Assembly (NCBI GenBank): GCA_003576685.1
Contig: QOZR01000001.1
Coordinates: 62,001-126,000, forward strand
Direction of reading: 5' to 3'
From: Virgifigura deserti
Lineage (GTDB): Bacteria > Pseudomonadota > Alphaproteobacteria > Dongiales > Dongiaceae
Length of the DNA stretch: 64,000 bases
Made by a program: the position numbers and the translations under genes
Shown: piece after piece, positions 17,505 to 26,941 of the stretch
How the letters are laid out: every line of letters starts with the position of its first letter
Position numbering within the stretch: position 1 is the first letter of the stretch
Notes under the pieces: model-generated
Databases searched by the model: none
Seen by the model: only the letters and a program-made list of their open reading frames with translations
What the model was told of the DNA's origin: nothing

Positions 17505-17578
17505 AGTGCCTAACAGAGCCCGTCCACGGCCGCCGGGCGCAGCCCAACGCAGATCATGGACGGGCTCTGTTAGGCACT
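17505..17578. repeat. 22-bp perfect inverted repeat with 30-nt spacer
   Basis: The arm at 17505-17526 (AGTGCCTAACAGAGCCCG then TCCA) is matched perfectly by its complement at 17557-17578. The GC-rich spacer contains a further small stem. It ends 2 nt before the stop codon of the enolase-type gene (minus strand), so it may terminate that transcript. The arm length and perfect identity exceed a normal terminator and suggest a recently arrived palindromic element. Confidence 0.7.
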
Positions 17579-17579
17579 C

Positions 17580-18686
17580 TTAAAGACGCGTCGCGGCGAG
17601 CCTTTCTTCGTCGAGCTCGACTCCCAAGCCGGGCCGGTCCGAAAGGACGATCCAGCCCTCCGGATCGACCGTCACCGGCTCCGCCAGCATATAGTCGCGG
17701 CGGTCGAGGCTCCATTCCGGCGGGTCGTAGGGGAACTCCAGGAACGGCGCGCCGGTGCAGCCGGCGACCAGATGCACGTTCGCGATCAGCCCGACACCGT
17801 TACCCCAGGTGTGCGGCGTGAAGATCATGCCGTGCTCGAGCGCCATCTGCCCGACCCGGCGCAGGCCTGTGATGCCGCCGACCAGCGCCACGTCCGGCTG
17901 CAGCACGTCGAGGCAGCCGCGCTGGATCAGCGTGCGGAACTCGTGCGGCTCCCGCGTCATCTCACCGCCGGCGATGCGGAGATCGACGGCCTGCCGAAGC
18001 GCCGCCATGCCGTCGTAATCGCCGCGGTGCAGCGGCTCCTCCATCCAGTACACGTCGAGATCCTCGAGATAGCGCGCGATCTCGACCGCATCCTTCAGCG
18101 ACCAGGGCTGTGCGATGTCCCACGGCATGCGCCAGCCCTGATTGCAGTCGACCATCAGCGTGAGCTCGTCGCCGACCTCGTCGCGGATCGCCTCGAGCGC
18201 CTCAATGTCATTATGCCAGTCGCCCCGGTGGAACCGCACCTTCATCGCCGGGAACCCCTCTTCGAGAAAGCGGCGCGCCGTTTCCGCCATTTGGCGCGGC
18301 TGCCGCAGCGTGCCCGAAGAGGCATAGGCGCGGACCCGGTCCGAGAGGCCGCCCAGCAGCTTGTGGCAGGGCTGCTCGGCGATCTTGCCGGCAAGGTCCC
18401 AGAGCGCGATGTCGAGCGGCCAGCAGCGACCGTAATGGAAGCTTAGATTGGCGAGGATGCGGTAATGCCGCTCGATCGCCAGCGGGTCCTGCCCGATGAA
18501 CAGATGCTCGTGCCCCTCGAAGCCCAGCATCAGGTCGCCCGATCCGATCCCGACCAGGCCGTCGTCGGTCGTGACGCGGACGATCGTGGCGTCCCAATGG
18601 GTCCGCGGCCGGCTGTCCCAGCTCGCATGGAACGGCGGGTCCATCGGCAGTCGGTGATGGCTGATGGCGATGTCGGTAATTTTCAT
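17580..18686 (-). CDS. mandelate racemase/muconate lactonizing enzyme family protein (acid-sugar dehydratase type)
   Basis: 368 residues from MKITDIAISH, with GAAGGCAG upstream; an ATG 12 codons earlier is less likely. Enolase-superfamily layout: N-terminal capping domain, then barrel with K-x-R motif (Lys149, Arg151), metal ligands Asp180 (VDCNQGW), Glu216 (EEP) and Glu242 (GGE), and the His292/Asp265 dyad (FTPHTWGNGVG, QPDVALVGG). This is the mandelate-racemase subgroup; most members dehydrate acid sugars. K-x-R instead of K-x-K is a subgroup marker. Substrate not known. The divergent neighbour is an iron-type alcohol dehydrogenase, which could share a sugar-acid pathway. Confidence 0.88.
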   Translation of the reverse strand: MKITDIAISHHRLPMDPPFHASWDSRPRTHWDATIVRVTTDDGLVGIGSGDLMLGFEGHEHLFIGQDPLAIERHYRILANLSFHYGRCWPLDIALWDLAGKIAEQPCHKLLGGLSDRVRAYASSGTLRQPRQMAETARRFLEEGFPAMKVRFHRGDWHNDIEALEAIRDEVGDELTLMVDCNQGWRMPWDIAQPWSLKDAVEIARYLEDLDVYWMEEPLHRGDYDGMAALRQAVDLRIAGGEMTREPHEFRTLIQRGCLDVLQPDVALVGGITGLRRVGQMALEHGMIFTPHTWGNGVGLIANVHLVAGCTGAPFLEFPYDPPEWSLDRRDYMLAEPVTVDPEGWIVLSDRPGLGVELDEERLAATRL

Positions 18687-18788
18687 GAAGTGCTGCCTTC
18701 GGTGGGGCGAGGGGCCGAACACTTTGCCCGCGACTTTGCGCGAAAGCTATGGCTATCTAGGTTGCGTCGGAATTCCGTGACCACTCGC

Positions 18789-18842
18789 CATCCTTCGACA
18801 AGCTCAGGATGAGGATCTCATGTTTAGCCTGTCGAAACATGG
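18789..18842. repeat. dispersed palindromic repeat, copy 1
   Basis: Contains CCTTCGACAAGCTCAGGATGAGG followed by CTCATG and a degenerate inverted copy (TAGCCTGTCGAAACATG). The same repeat family recurs at 36232-36292, 39172-39239 and 41767-41830. All copies lie between genes or at gene ends. The family is widespread in alphaproteobacterial genomes. Confidence 0.75.
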
Positions 18843-18904
18843 GGTCCGGGTGATTGGGACTCCGAGGCGCCTGTTCCTCTTCCACCGTCAGTGAAACCAG
18901 CTCC

Positions 18905-20086
18905 ATGCCCCTTACAAAATTCAGCTTTGGACCTACCGCACCCGTCGCCTTCGGCATCGACCGAGTGGAGCGATTGGGCGCGGATGTCGCCGCGGTCGCC
19001 GGCACCGGCGCACCTGTCCTGATCGTCGCCGACCCGGGGGTCGCGGCCGCTGGGCTCGTCGATCGGGTAGAGGCCGTTCTGCGCAAGGACGGCCTGACGG
19101 TGGAAGCCTTTACCGACGTGCGCAGCGATCCGCTGGGCAATCAGATCGACGGTGCGGCGGATCGCGCGCGGTCGCTCGGCGCGGCCTGCATCGTCGGCCT
19201 CGGCGGCGGCTCGGCCCTGGACGTGGCGAAGCTCGCCGCCGCGATCGCCCCGGCCGACCAGCCAGCGGAGCATTACGCGCTGGCACAGAACCCGCTGCCG
19301 GCCCAGGGGCTGAAAAAGATCTGTCTGCCGACGACGGCAGGCACCGGCTCCGAGACGACCCGTACCTCCGTCTTCACCGATGGGCAGGATCGGAAGGTCT
19401 GGGCGTGGGGCGAAGCGCTGCGCGCCGATCTGGCCTTGCTGGACCCACGTCTGACGGCGGGCCTGCCACCGCACCTTACCGCCGCCACAGGGATCGATGC
19501 GCTGGTCCATGCCATCGAGGCCTGCACGATCCGCCGGGCAAACCCCCTGAACGATGCTATCTGTCTGCAGGCGATCCGGTTGATCGCCCGCAATCTGAAG
19601 CGCGCGGTGGAGGCGCCCGACGATCTCGACGCGCGCGGCGCGGTGCAGATCGCCGCAGCCGCCGGCGGAATCGGCATCGACAATTCCGGCACCGGCATCG
19701 CCCATGCAATGGGCCACGCGCTAGGGGTGATAGGCCATGTCCATCACGGCCGCGCGGTGGGGCTGTGCCTGCGCGCGGCGCTTGCCTGGAACGCCGAGGC
19801 GGAGCCGGCCCGTCACGCCGCGGTCGCCGAAGCGCTGGGCGTGCCGGCCGAGGGGCGGGACATCGCGGCGCTGGCGGCCGAGCTTGCGCCCGCCTATGAC
19901 CGTTTCATCCGTTCCGTCGGCCTGCCGGTTTCGCTGTCCCGCGACGGCCTCTCCGCCGCCGACACGCAGCGCCTCGCCGAGGCGACGATGGCACCGGAGA
20001 ACAAGCCGATGCGCGATGCCAACATCCGCGCGATCGCGCCCGCCGACGCCGAACGCATCGCGGCCGAGGTGCTGACGGCGGCATGA
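18905..20086 (+). CDS. iron-containing (group III) alcohol dehydrogenase
   Basis: 393 residues. N-terminal NAD(P)-binding half with GGGSALDVAKLAA. C-terminal helical half with TGIDALVHAIEA and GIAHAMGHALG, which carry the metal-binding Asp/His ligands, and LPTTAGTGSETT, a classic Fe-ADH signature. It oxidises or reduces a small alcohol/aldehyde in the cytoplasm; the family includes 1,3-propanediol and maleylacetate reductase types. Start at ATG 18905; upstream in-frame codons overlap the palindromic repeat and have no ribosome site. Divergent from the enolase-superfamily gene. Confidence 0.9.
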   Translation: MPLTKFSFGPTAPVAFGIDRVERLGADVAAVAGTGAPVLIVADPGVAAAGLVDRVEAVLRKDGLTVEAFTDVRSDPLGNQIDGAADRARSLGAACIVGLGGGSALDVAKLAAAIAPADQPAEHYALAQNPLPAQGLKKICLPTTAGTGSETTRTSVFTDGQDRKVWAWGEALRADLALLDPRLTAGLPPHLTAATGIDALVHAIEACTIRRANPLNDAICLQAIRLIARNLKRAVEAPDDLDARGAVQIAAAAGGIGIDNSGTGIAHAMGHALGVIGHVHHGRAVGLCLRAALAWNAEAEPARHAAVAEALGVPAEGRDIAALAAELAPAYDRFIRSVGLPVSLSRDGLSAADTQRLAEATMAPENKPMRDANIRAIAPADAERIAAEVLTAA

Positions 20087-20140
20087 AGTTGGGGCGGCAT
20101 GAAGTTGGAAAGTGGGATAGCTTACGGCGCGGGCATTTCA

Positions 20141-20185
20141 ATAAGCTCAACTTACCATTTCGATCAGCCCCGACTCCTACCTTCG
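20141..20185 (+). promoter_or_regulatory. LysR-type operator/promoter upstream of the DMT exporter (site A)
   Basis: Positions 20151-20180 match 22212-22241 at 25 of 30 bases by eye, same orientation. Both contain GATCAGCCC-N2-ACTCCTACC or the near equivalent. Upstream of the shared block is ATAAG-N5-CTTA, a LysR-type half-site pair. The exporter starts about 100 nt further on. The second site lies at the LysR/M24 gene junction, so one regulator probably controls both. Confidence 0.6.
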
Positions 20186-20283
20186 ATCCGTCGGCTCTTC
20201 TACCCTGACCCGAAATCGGATACGCCGCGACCAACGCATGCTGCGGCGTGGGGCGAAGCGGCAGGCGGGACGGCTGGAAGGCG

Positions 20284-21240
20284 ATGGGTGTGACGAGGAT
20301 GGCGGAAGGCGAAGCGGCGGTGCCTGTCGGGCGGGCGCTGCCACGCGACGGCCTCCTGCTGCTGGCCGCGATCACGCTGTTCTGGGGCTTGAACTGGCCA
20401 GTGATGAAGCTGGCCGTGGCGGAAATTCCGGTATGGACCTTCCGCACGATCTGCCTGGCGGTTGGCGGTGTCGGCCTGTTGGTGATCGGCCGCTTGAGCG
20501 GCCAGTCCTTACGCATCCCGAGGCGGGAGCTTCGGCCCCTTCTTCTGACCGCCTTCTTCAATATCACCGGCTGGCATCTTTGCTCGGCCTTCGGGTTGCT
20601 TTACATGTCGGCCGGACGCGCCTCGATCCTTGGGCTCACCATGCCGCTCTGGGCGACACTCCTGGCGATACCGATCCTGGGTGAGCGGCTGACCCGAACG
20701 ACCGCCACCGGTCTCGTCCTCGGGCTTGCTGGCCTCGGTGCCCTGATCCTACCCGAGTGGCGGCAGATCGCGGGACAGCCGATCGGAGTCATGTTCATGC
20801 TAGGCGCCGCTGTGTTCTGGGCGGCGGGAACCGTAAGCTTCAAGTATTTCCGATGGACGATCCCGCTTGCGGCGCTGACCGGCTGGCAGTTGCTGCTGGG
20901 TGGCGTACCCGTGGCGGTCGGGGCGCTCTTCTTCGATGCCGACTTTGCGCCGACGACGGTCAGTCGCACCGGATGGCTGGCGACTCTCGGTGCCGCGCTC
21001 TTCCCGATGCTCTTCTGCCAGTGGGCTTGGTTCAGGGTCGTGGCGCGTTTTCCGGCGGCTGTCGCCGCTATCGGTATCGTGGCGATTCCGGCGGTTGGCG
21101 TTTTCAGCGGTGCCCTGCTCCTGGGAGAGCCGGTCGGCTTCGATGTTCTGATATCGCTTGCGCTGGTGTCCGGGGCGCTTGCCGTTGTCCTGATAGGTCC
21201 GGTCTTTGAACGTGGTGGGACCGTCCGCAACCGAACCTGA
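20284..21240 (+). CDS. DMT superfamily (EamA) transporter
   Basis: About 318 residues with ten hydrophobic segments in two EamA repeats. Family signatures: FWGLNWPVMK after the first helix, GLLYMSAGRASILGLTMPLWATLLA ends of helices 3-4, and GERLTRTTATG. Start taken as ATG 20284, where GGAAGG precedes closely; ATG 20299 is an alternative. Convergent with the LysR gene (34 nt between stops). The shared operator-like site suggests it is regulated with the M24 gene and may export a product or import its substrate. Confidence 0.87.
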   Translation: MGVTRMAEGEAAVPVGRALPRDGLLLLAAITLFWGLNWPVMKLAVAEIPVWTFRTICLAVGGVGLLVIGRLSGQSLRIPRRELRPLLLTAFFNITGWHLCSAFGLLYMSAGRASILGLTMPLWATLLAIPILGERLTRTTATGLVLGLAGLGALILPEWRQIAGQPIGVMFMLGAAVFWAAGTVSFKYFRWTIPLAALTGWQLLLGGVPVAVGALFFDADFAPTTVSRTGWLATLGAALFPMLFCQWAWFRVVARFPAAVAAIGIVAIPAVGVFSGALLLGEPVGFDVLISLALVSGALAVVLIGPVFERGGTVRNRT

Positions 21241-21273
21241 CGGCGGGCCAACTCGGGAAAGCTTCCCAGGTCT

Positions 21274-22203
21274 CTATGTTGCGCGGTCGCGTTCGGAGGA
21301 GCGTGATTCCGCCAGCAGCCACTCCCGGAAGCATGTCGTTGCCGCTGTTGCCCGCCAGCCACGCGGTGCGATAAGCCAATAGGCGCTTCCGGTCACGACG
21401 GTATTCGGCACGGGAGCAACGAGATGGCGCTCGGCGAGAAGATCGCCGACGAGATGCTCCCAGCCGAGCGCGATCCCATCGCCGGCGAGCGCCGCCTTGA
21501 GAACGAGCGCATAGTCGCTGAAATCGAGACGCTTGGCGGCGCGGCGGCCGTGGACACCGGCCTCACGAAACCAATCCTCCCAGGTAAGGTGCCGGCGGTG
21601 CCGTTCATGAAGCTCGATCAGCCGGTGATGCGCCAGATCATCCACGGATCGAATCGGCTCCCGCATCTCCAGATAGCGGGGTGCGCAGACTGGGAAGATG
21701 GCCTCGCGAGCGAGAGGCCAGGCCTCGTGGTCGGGAAAGGCACCATCGCCGTGGCGAATGGCCAGGGGAATCCGCTCGGCGATCAGGTCGACGGGCCGGT
21801 CCGAGGTGAGGACGCGCAGTTCGATTGACGGATGCCGCTCCTGGAAGTTGCGCATGCGCGGAAGCAGCCAATAGCTGGCGAACGCACTAGAGACGACCAC
21901 GGTCACGGTATCGTGGTTCGCTTGCCGCCTTTCGACGGCCTCGACGGCCTCGTGAATCCGGCCGAGCCCCGCCTTGACGCCTTGCCAGAGACGAAGGCCG
22001 TCGGCCGTGAGCGCGACGCCCCGACCCTCCCGCGCGAATAGCGACGCGCCGAGCCGCCGTTCGAGTTGGCGCACCCGAAGACTGACGGCGGGCTGGCTGA
22101 CGGCGAGTTCGTCCGCTGCGCGGGTGAAGCTGCCGAGCCGGGCAGCCGCCTCGAAGGCCAGGAGATTGGCCAGGAGCGACGTGGAGGACTGAAACTTATC
22201 CAT
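21274..22203 (-). CDS. LysR family transcriptional regulator (GcvA-like)
   Basis: 309 residues. N-terminal helix-turn-helix: FEAAARLGSFTRAADELAVSQPAVSLRVRQLERRLG. The effector domain has GcvA-group traits: the motif FASYWLLPRM near residue 105, DLIAERIPLAIRHGDG and DGIALGWEHLVGDLL. It is divergent from the M24 gene; its own start codon abuts the operator-like block, so it probably represses itself and controls the divergent gene. The inducer is likely the substrate of the M24 enzyme, not known. Confidence 0.92.
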   Translation of the reverse strand: MDKFQSSTSLLANLLAFEAAARLGSFTRAADELAVSQPAVSLRVRQLERRLGASLFAREGRGVALTADGLRLWQGVKAGLGRIHEAVEAVERRQANHDTVTVVVSSAFASYWLLPRMRNFQERHPSIELRVLTSDRPVDLIAERIPLAIRHGDGAFPDHEAWPLAREAIFPVCAPRYLEMREPIRSVDDLAHHRLIELHERHRRHLTWEDWFREAGVHGRRAAKRLDFSDYALVLKAALAGDGIALGWEHLVGDLLAERHLVAPVPNTVVTGSAYWLIAPRGWRATAATTCFREWLLAESRSSERDRAT

Positions 22204-22245
22204 AATGCTGGCTTATCATTCGGATCAGCCCACACTCCTACCTCG
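22202..22245 (+). promoter_or_regulatory. LysR-type operator/promoter between LysR and M24 genes (site B)
   Basis: Begins with ATAA-N7-TTAT (22202-22216), a classic LysR interrupted palindrome, then the block shared with site A upstream of the DMT exporter (25 of 30 bases). It overlaps the LysR start codon and lies about 50 nt before the M24 start. Confidence 0.62.
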
Positions 22246-22295
22246 CCGATGGTGGCTGCGCTACCGTGAATCGAAGCGACGCAGGAACCAGTCCC

Positions 22296-23615
22296 ATGAC
22301 CAGAGCAGAACAGCACTCGATTCCCTCAACGACGTCCGGCTCGATTGATAACTACGCGCGCACCGGAACGGCCCGGAGCTCGATCGGCCGCACGGTCAGC
22401 GACCACGGCGCCGGGCAGATCGATATGGTAGCGCTCCGCGCCTATCGGCTGCAGCGGTTGCAGGCGGAACTGCGCCAACGGGAGATTCCTGCGATCCTCC
22501 TGTCCGATCCGGTCAACATCCGCTATGCGACCGGTGTACGGAACATGCAGCCTTGGTCGCTGCACAGCACTTACCGGACAGCGTTCGTGCCGGCGGAGGG
22601 GCGGGCGATCCTCTTCGAATATGCCGGTTCGGAGCATCTCGCGTCAGGGCTCGAGACCGTTACTGAAGTGCGCCCCGCCGTCTCCCGCTTTTGGGCGGGG
22701 GAGCCGGCCGGCACCGATGGTCATGATGATCGCAAGGTGCGTCTCTGGGCCGGCGAGGTCGCAGACATCCTGCGAAAGCATGGCGGCGGGATGTTGCTCG
22801 CGATCGACCGCCATATCGATCACTTTTCGGCCTGCACACTTGAAGAGGCGGGGATAAGGCTTGTGCCGGGGCAGCGGATGCTCGCCCAGGCGCAGTCGAT
22901 CAAGTCGCCGGAGGAAATCGCCTGTATGTCGGCTTCGATCACCGTCGCCGAAGCGGCACTACACCGGCTGCAGAAGGCGCTCGAGCCCGGGCTGACGGAG
23001 ATCGCCTTGTGGTCGATCCTTGAGCGAACCAACGTCGAGATGGGCGGCGAGTACATGGATACGCGCCTTCTCTCGTCGGGCGCTCGAACGAACCCGTGGT
23101 ACCAGGAAGCGACGGACCGCATGGTGCGACCGGGCGATCTGGTGGCGATCGACACCGACATGGTCGGTCCCTTCGGTTACGACGCCGATATCAGTCGGAC
23201 TTTCTTCTGTCCATCCGGACGGCCGTCGGGCGAGCAGCGCCGACTCTATCGCTACGCCTGGGAGCAGCTGCACCACAACCTCGAGCTGGTCCGCCCGGGT
23301 GCCTCATTCCGCGAAATGTCCGAGACGGCCTACGAACTTCCCGAGGCGTTCCGCGCCCGGTCGATTTCGATGACCTGGCACGGCGTAGGCCTCTACGGCC
23401 AGTGGCCGACCATCGTCGGCCGCGGACACTTCGCCGATAAGGGCACGGACGGCGTGGTCGCGCCCGGCATGACGCTCTGCTGCGAGAGCTATGTGGCCGC
23501 CGAAGACGGTATCGAAGGAGTGAAGCTCGAGCAGCAGGTTCTCGTGACCGAGAGTGGATTTGAGCTGCTCTCCACGTTTCCGTTCGACGACGTGTTGCTT
23601 GGCCGGGAGATCTGA
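22296..23615 (+). CDS. M24 family metallohydrolase, DddP-like
   Basis: 439 residues from ATG 22296 (AGGAA upstream); GTG 22266 is an alternative. Creatinase/aminopeptidase-P fold. Metal ligands: Asp286, Asp288, Asp298, His362 (WHGVG), Glu397 and Glu412 (KLEQQ). Stretches such as DPVNIRYAT, TRLLSSGARTNPWYQE and the ending FPFDDVLLGR resemble the DMSP lyase DddP, and the spacing of all six ligands equals DddP as I recall it (295/297/307/371/406/421). The residues matching DddP Tyr366 and Asp377, proposed for DMSP cleavage, are Ile357 and Gly368 here. It is therefore a DddP-clade enzyme, probably with another substrate, or a Xaa-Pro peptidase. Followed 52 nt later by a solute-binding protein. 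Confidence 0.85.
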   Translation: MTRAEQHSIPSTTSGSIDNYARTGTARSSIGRTVSDHGAGQIDMVALRAYRLQRLQAELRQREIPAILLSDPVNIRYATGVRNMQPWSLHSTYRTAFVPAEGRAILFEYAGSEHLASGLETVTEVRPAVSRFWAGEPAGTDGHDDRKVRLWAGEVADILRKHGGGMLLAIDRHIDHFSACTLEEAGIRLVPGQRMLAQAQSIKSPEEIACMSASITVAEAALHRLQKALEPGLTEIALWSILERTNVEMGGEYMDTRLLSSGARTNPWYQEATDRMVRPGDLVAIDTDMVGPFGYDADISRTFFCPSGRPSGEQRRLYRYAWEQLHHNLELVRPGASFREMSETAYELPEAFRARSISMTWHGVGLYGQWPTIVGRGHFADKGTDGVVAPGMTLCCESYVAAEDGIEGVKLEQQVLVTESGFELLSTFPFDDVLLGREI

Positions 23616-23667
23616 GCAAACGGCGGCGGGTCGCCCAACCAAGCTCGAACGAACCCAAGGAGAAAAG

Positions 23668-25314
23668 ATGTCTAAGAGCTTAGACAGGATTCATGCATAT
23701 CTGCCGAAGCTGGTCGAGCAATTCGCGGCGGGCAAGGTCGACCGCCGCGAATTCCTGCGAACTTCCACTCTGCTTGGGCTTTCGGCTGGTGCCGCCTACG
23801 GACTCGCGGGCGTTGCCGAGCGAGGAGCGGTCGCGTCGGCGCGTGCGGCAACTGGTGGAACCGCCCGCATCTCTCTGCGGATCACCGCGCTTGAGGATCC
23901 GCACACCTATACCGAGGTCTTTACGTCAAATGTCGCGCGGCAGGTCTGCGATTACCTGACGCGGACCGACGCGCAGAACGTCACCCATCCCTGGCTGCTC
24001 GAGCGTTGGCAGGCGAGCGGCGACCTGAAAACCTGGGACCTGTTCCTAAAGAAGGGGATCAAATGGTCGAACGACGAGGAACTCGTCGCCGACCACGTCA
24101 TTTGGAACGTGAAGCGGTGGCTCGACCCAAAAGTCGGTTCGTCGATTCTCGGCCTGATGAAAGCCTACATGATGAATGCGGACGGCACGGCGCTGTGGGA
24201 CGCGAACGCGGTCGAGATGGTGGACGGCCACCATATCCGCCTGAACTGCCGCGTCCCGCAGCTCGCCGTGCCCGAGCATCTCTTTCACTTCCAGGCCTAC
24301 ATTCTCCACCCGAGCGAGAATGGTCGGTTCGGCGTCGGCTCGATCGGCACGGGTCCCTTCACCATGACCGAATACGAGGTCGGCAAGAAGGCGGTGGTGA
24401 CGCGGCGCGACGGCTATTGGGGCAAGCCGGCTGCGCTCGACGCCGTCGAGTTCATCGACCATGGTGACGATCCCGCGGCCGAAGTGGCCGCCCTCGCATC
24501 GGGCCAGGTGCATGGGCTCTTCGAGGGTTCGACGGCGCAGTACGCCGCCCTGAAGCAGATGACGCACGTTCAGGTCCATAGCGTATCGACGGCGCAGACG
24601 TCCGTCGCCCGCATGCAGGTGATCCATAAGCCTTGGGACGACCCACGAGTGCGTCGGGCGATGCGGATGGCGCTTGACACCGAGAAGCTACTGCAGATCG
24701 CGTTCCTGGGGCTCGGGCTACCAGGCGAGCATCATCACGTCTGCCCGGCTCATCCCGAATATTCGGATGTCGGCGTGACGCAGCAGGATATCGAAGGCGC
24801 GAAGGCGCTCTTGGCCGAGGCGGGCTACCCGGACGGGTTCGACACCGAGATCTTCTGCAAGAAGGATCCGGACTGGGAGCCGATCGCGGTGCAGGCGATG
24901 GCGCAGATGTGGCAGCAGATCGGCGCGCGGGTGAAGATCAATGTGCTGCCCTCGGCGCAGTATTGGGAGATCTGGAACAAGCCGACCGCGCCCTTCGCCT
25001 TCACGCCTTGGACGCACCGGCCGCTGGGTATCATGACCATGGGCCTCGCCTATCGCACGGGCGTGCCGTGGAACGAGAGCTTCTACTCGAACCCGCGTCT
25101 CGACGAGCTCATCACCAAGGCGGAAGGGCTCCTCGACGTCGAGGAGCGGCGCTCGGTCATGACCGAAATCGAGCGGATCATGCTTGATGACGGCCCGGTC
25201 TGCATCCCGCTGTGGCGGGGGTGGTTCACGGCCATGGACAGGCGGCTGAAGGGCTACCGGGCCCACCCGACATCCTACATGTTCTGCGAGGAGTGGTCGC
25301 TCGAGGAAGCCTGA
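23668..25314 (+). CDS. ABC transporter substrate-binding protein, family 5 (peptide/nickel type), Tat-exported
   Basis: 548 residues; AAGGAG sits 6 nt before the ATG. A twin-arginine signal is present: [17 protein letters not shown] followed by Ala-rich cleavage near ARAA. The mature protein has the family-5 layout ([58 protein letters not shown]). It binds oligopeptides or related amino-containing solutes in the periplasm. No permease or ATPase lies nearby, so the cognate transporter is elsewhere or the protein hitches on another system. Same operon as the M24 enzyme. Confidence 0.92.
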   Translation: MSKSLDRIHAYLPKLVEQFAAGKVDRREFLRTSTLLGLSAGAAYGLAGVAERGAVASARAATGGTARISLRITALEDPHTYTEVFTSNVARQVCDYLTRTDAQNVTHPWLLERWQASGDLKTWDLFLKKGIKWSNDEELVADHVIWNVKRWLDPKVGSSILGLMKAYMMNADGTALWDANAVEMVDGHHIRLNCRVPQLAVPEHLFHFQAYILHPSENGRFGVGSIGTGPFTMTEYEVGKKAVVTRRDGYWGKPAALDAVEFIDHGDDPAAEVAALASGQVHGLFEGSTAQYAALKQMTHVQVHSVSTAQTSVARMQVIHKPWDDPRVRRAMRMALDTEKLLQIAFLGLGLPGEHHHVCPAHPEYSDVGVTQQDIEGAKALLAEAGYPDGFDTEIFCKKDPDWEPIAVQAMAQMWQQIGARVKINVLPSAQYWEIWNKPTAPFAFTPWTHRPLGIMTMGLAYRTGVPWNESFYSNPRLDELITKAEGLLDVEERRSVMTEIERIMLDDGPVCIPLWRGWFTAMDRRLKGYRAHPTSYMFCEEWSLEEA

Positions 25315-25359
25315 GCCGGCACGGAACAGGCGCCGTCATCCGGAGCGACTCCATCTCTC

Positions 25360-26586
25360 CTATTCGGTGAAAGCCTGAATCCCTGTCTGCGCGCGGCCGA
25401 GGATAAGGGCGTGGATGTCGTGGGTGCCCTCGTAGGTGTTGACTGCCTCGAGGTTCATCACATGGCGGATGACATGGAACTCGTCGGAGATGCCGTTGCC
25501 GCCATGCATGTCGCGGGCGGCCCGGGCGATGTCGAGCGCCTTGCCGCAGGAGTTGCGCTTCAGCATCGAGATCATCTCCGGCGCCGCGCGGTTCTCGTCC
25601 TTCAGCCGGCCGAGGCGCAGGCAGGCCTGCAGGCCCAGCGTGATCTCGGTCTGCATGTCGGCGAGCTTCTTCTGGATGAGCTGGTTGGCGGCGAGCGGCC
25701 GGCCGAACTGCTTGCGCTCCAGCGTGTAGGTGCGTGCTGCGTGCCAGCAGAACTCGGCGGCGCCGAGCGCGCCCCAGGCGATGCCGTAGCGGGCGTTGTT
25801 GAGGCAGCCGAATGGCCCCTTCAGACCCTTGACGTTCGGTAGCAGGTTCTCCTCCGGCACGAACACGTCGTCCATCACGATCTCGCCGGTGACCGAGGCG
25901 CGGAGCGAGAACTTGCCCTCGATCTTCGGCGCGCTGAGCCCGTCCATGCCTTTCTCGAGAATGAAGCCGCGGATCGCGTCCGCATCGTCCTTGGCCCAGA
26001 CGATGAAGACGTCGGCGATCGGGGAATTGGTGATCCACATCTTCGCGCCCTTGAGGCGGTAGCCGCCATCGACCTTGCGGGCGCGGGTGCGCATGCCGCC
26101 TGGATCGGAGCCGTGGTCGGGCTCGGTCAGGCCGAAGCAGCCGACCAGTTCGCCGGTCGCCAGCCGCGGCAGGTACTTCTGGCGCTGCTCCTCGCTGCCA
26201 TAGGCGTGGATCGGATACATCACCAGGCTCGACTGCACGCTCATTGCCGAGCGATAGCCCGAATCGACGCGCTCGACCTCGCGCGCAACCAAGCCGTAGC
26301 AGACATAATTGACGCCGGCGCAGCCATAGCCCTCGATCGTCGCGCCGAGCAGGCCGAGCTCGCCCAGCTCGGTCATGATCGTGCGGTCGAACCGCTCATG
26401 CCGGTTGGCCTCCAGCACGCGCGGCATCAGCTTCTCCTGGCAATAGGCCCGCGCGGTGTCGCGGACGAGCCGCTCTTCCTCGCCGAGCTGATCCTCGAGC
26501 AGCAGCGCGTCGTCCCAGCGGAAGGCGGCCTTGCTGGAACCTTGCGTATCGGCGACGGCCACTGCCGCGCCCTGAACTGGCGTCAT
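25360..26586 (-). CDS. gcdH: glutaryl-CoA dehydrogenase (acyl-CoA dehydrogenase family)
   Basis: 408 residues. Acyl-CoA dehydrogenase fold with FAD sites [14 protein letters not shown] and [18 protein letters not shown]. The catalytic Glu386 is in [16 protein letters not shown], the position and context typical of glutaryl-CoA dehydrogenases, with [16 protein letters not shown] also typical. It converts glutaryl-CoA to crotonyl-CoA in lysine, tryptophan and aromatic breakdown. It stands alone; its stop is 46 nt from the solute-binding protein's stop on the other strand. Confidence 0.93.
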   Translation of the reverse strand: MTPVQGAAVAVADTQGSSKAAFRWDDALLLEDQLGEEERLVRDTARAYCQEKLMPRVLEANRHERFDRTIMTELGELGLLGATIEGYGCAGVNYVCYGLVAREVERVDSGYRSAMSVQSSLVMYPIHAYGSEEQRQKYLPRLATGELVGCFGLTEPDHGSDPGGMRTRARKVDGGYRLKGAKMWITNSPIADVFIVWAKDDADAIRGFILEKGMDGLSAPKIEGKFSLRASVTGEIVMDDVFVPEENLLPNVKGLKGPFGCLNNARYGIAWGALGAAEFCWHAARTYTLERKQFGRPLAANQLIQKKLADMQTEITLGLQACLRLGRLKDENRAAPEMISMLKRNSCGKALDIARAARDMHGGNGISDEFHVIRHVMNLEAVNTYEGTHDIHALILGRAQTGIQAFTE

Positions 26587-26698
26587 CGAACTCTCCTGCG
26601 GATATGCTTAAAGCCTCTGTTTAGACATTAGATATCATGGTTGGGCGTGGCGGCACAGATGGCAAGGTCCAGGCTGTGCGCGGGCGAGGGAGGGGCGA

Positions 26699-26941
26699 GT
26701 GAGCGGCCGTGGCGAAAAGGATGGGTTGGCGGAGATCCTGCTTGAGTTCCATCAGATCGGCAATGCGGTCAAGGTGACGGCGATCGATCCCGAGACGTTG
26801 GTTGAGGTATCGATCGTCGGCGACGCCGCCGTTGGCGAGGAAATGCTGAAGCGCAACGTCATCCGTAAGCTTCGCTACGTCCTCGAGCGGCGCCGGTCGA
26901 AGGACCGGCCGCCTGCGCCCAAGTATGACGATTACGTCTAA
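26699..26941 (+). CDS. small conserved protein (DUF6898-like)
   Basis: 80 residues from GTG 26699, with GAGGGAGG about 7 nt upstream. One compact domain with the stretch FHQIGNAVKVTAIDPETLVEVSIVGD then a basic helix. I recognise this as a short alphaproteobacterial family (DUF6898, from memory) of unknown role, predicted cytoplasmic. Divergent from gcdH and upstream of the liv operon, but not clearly linked to either. Confidence 0.7.
   Translation: MSGRGEKDGLAEILLEFHQIGNAVKVTAIDPETLVEVSIVGDAAVGEEMLKRNVIRKLRYVLERRRSKDRPPAPKYDDYV

Noticed and set aside
22296..23615. Calling the M24 enzyme a DMSP lyase (dddP)
   Set aside because: Ligand spacing and motifs match, but the positions of DddP Tyr366 and Asp377 are Ile and Gly, so the name would overstate the evidence.
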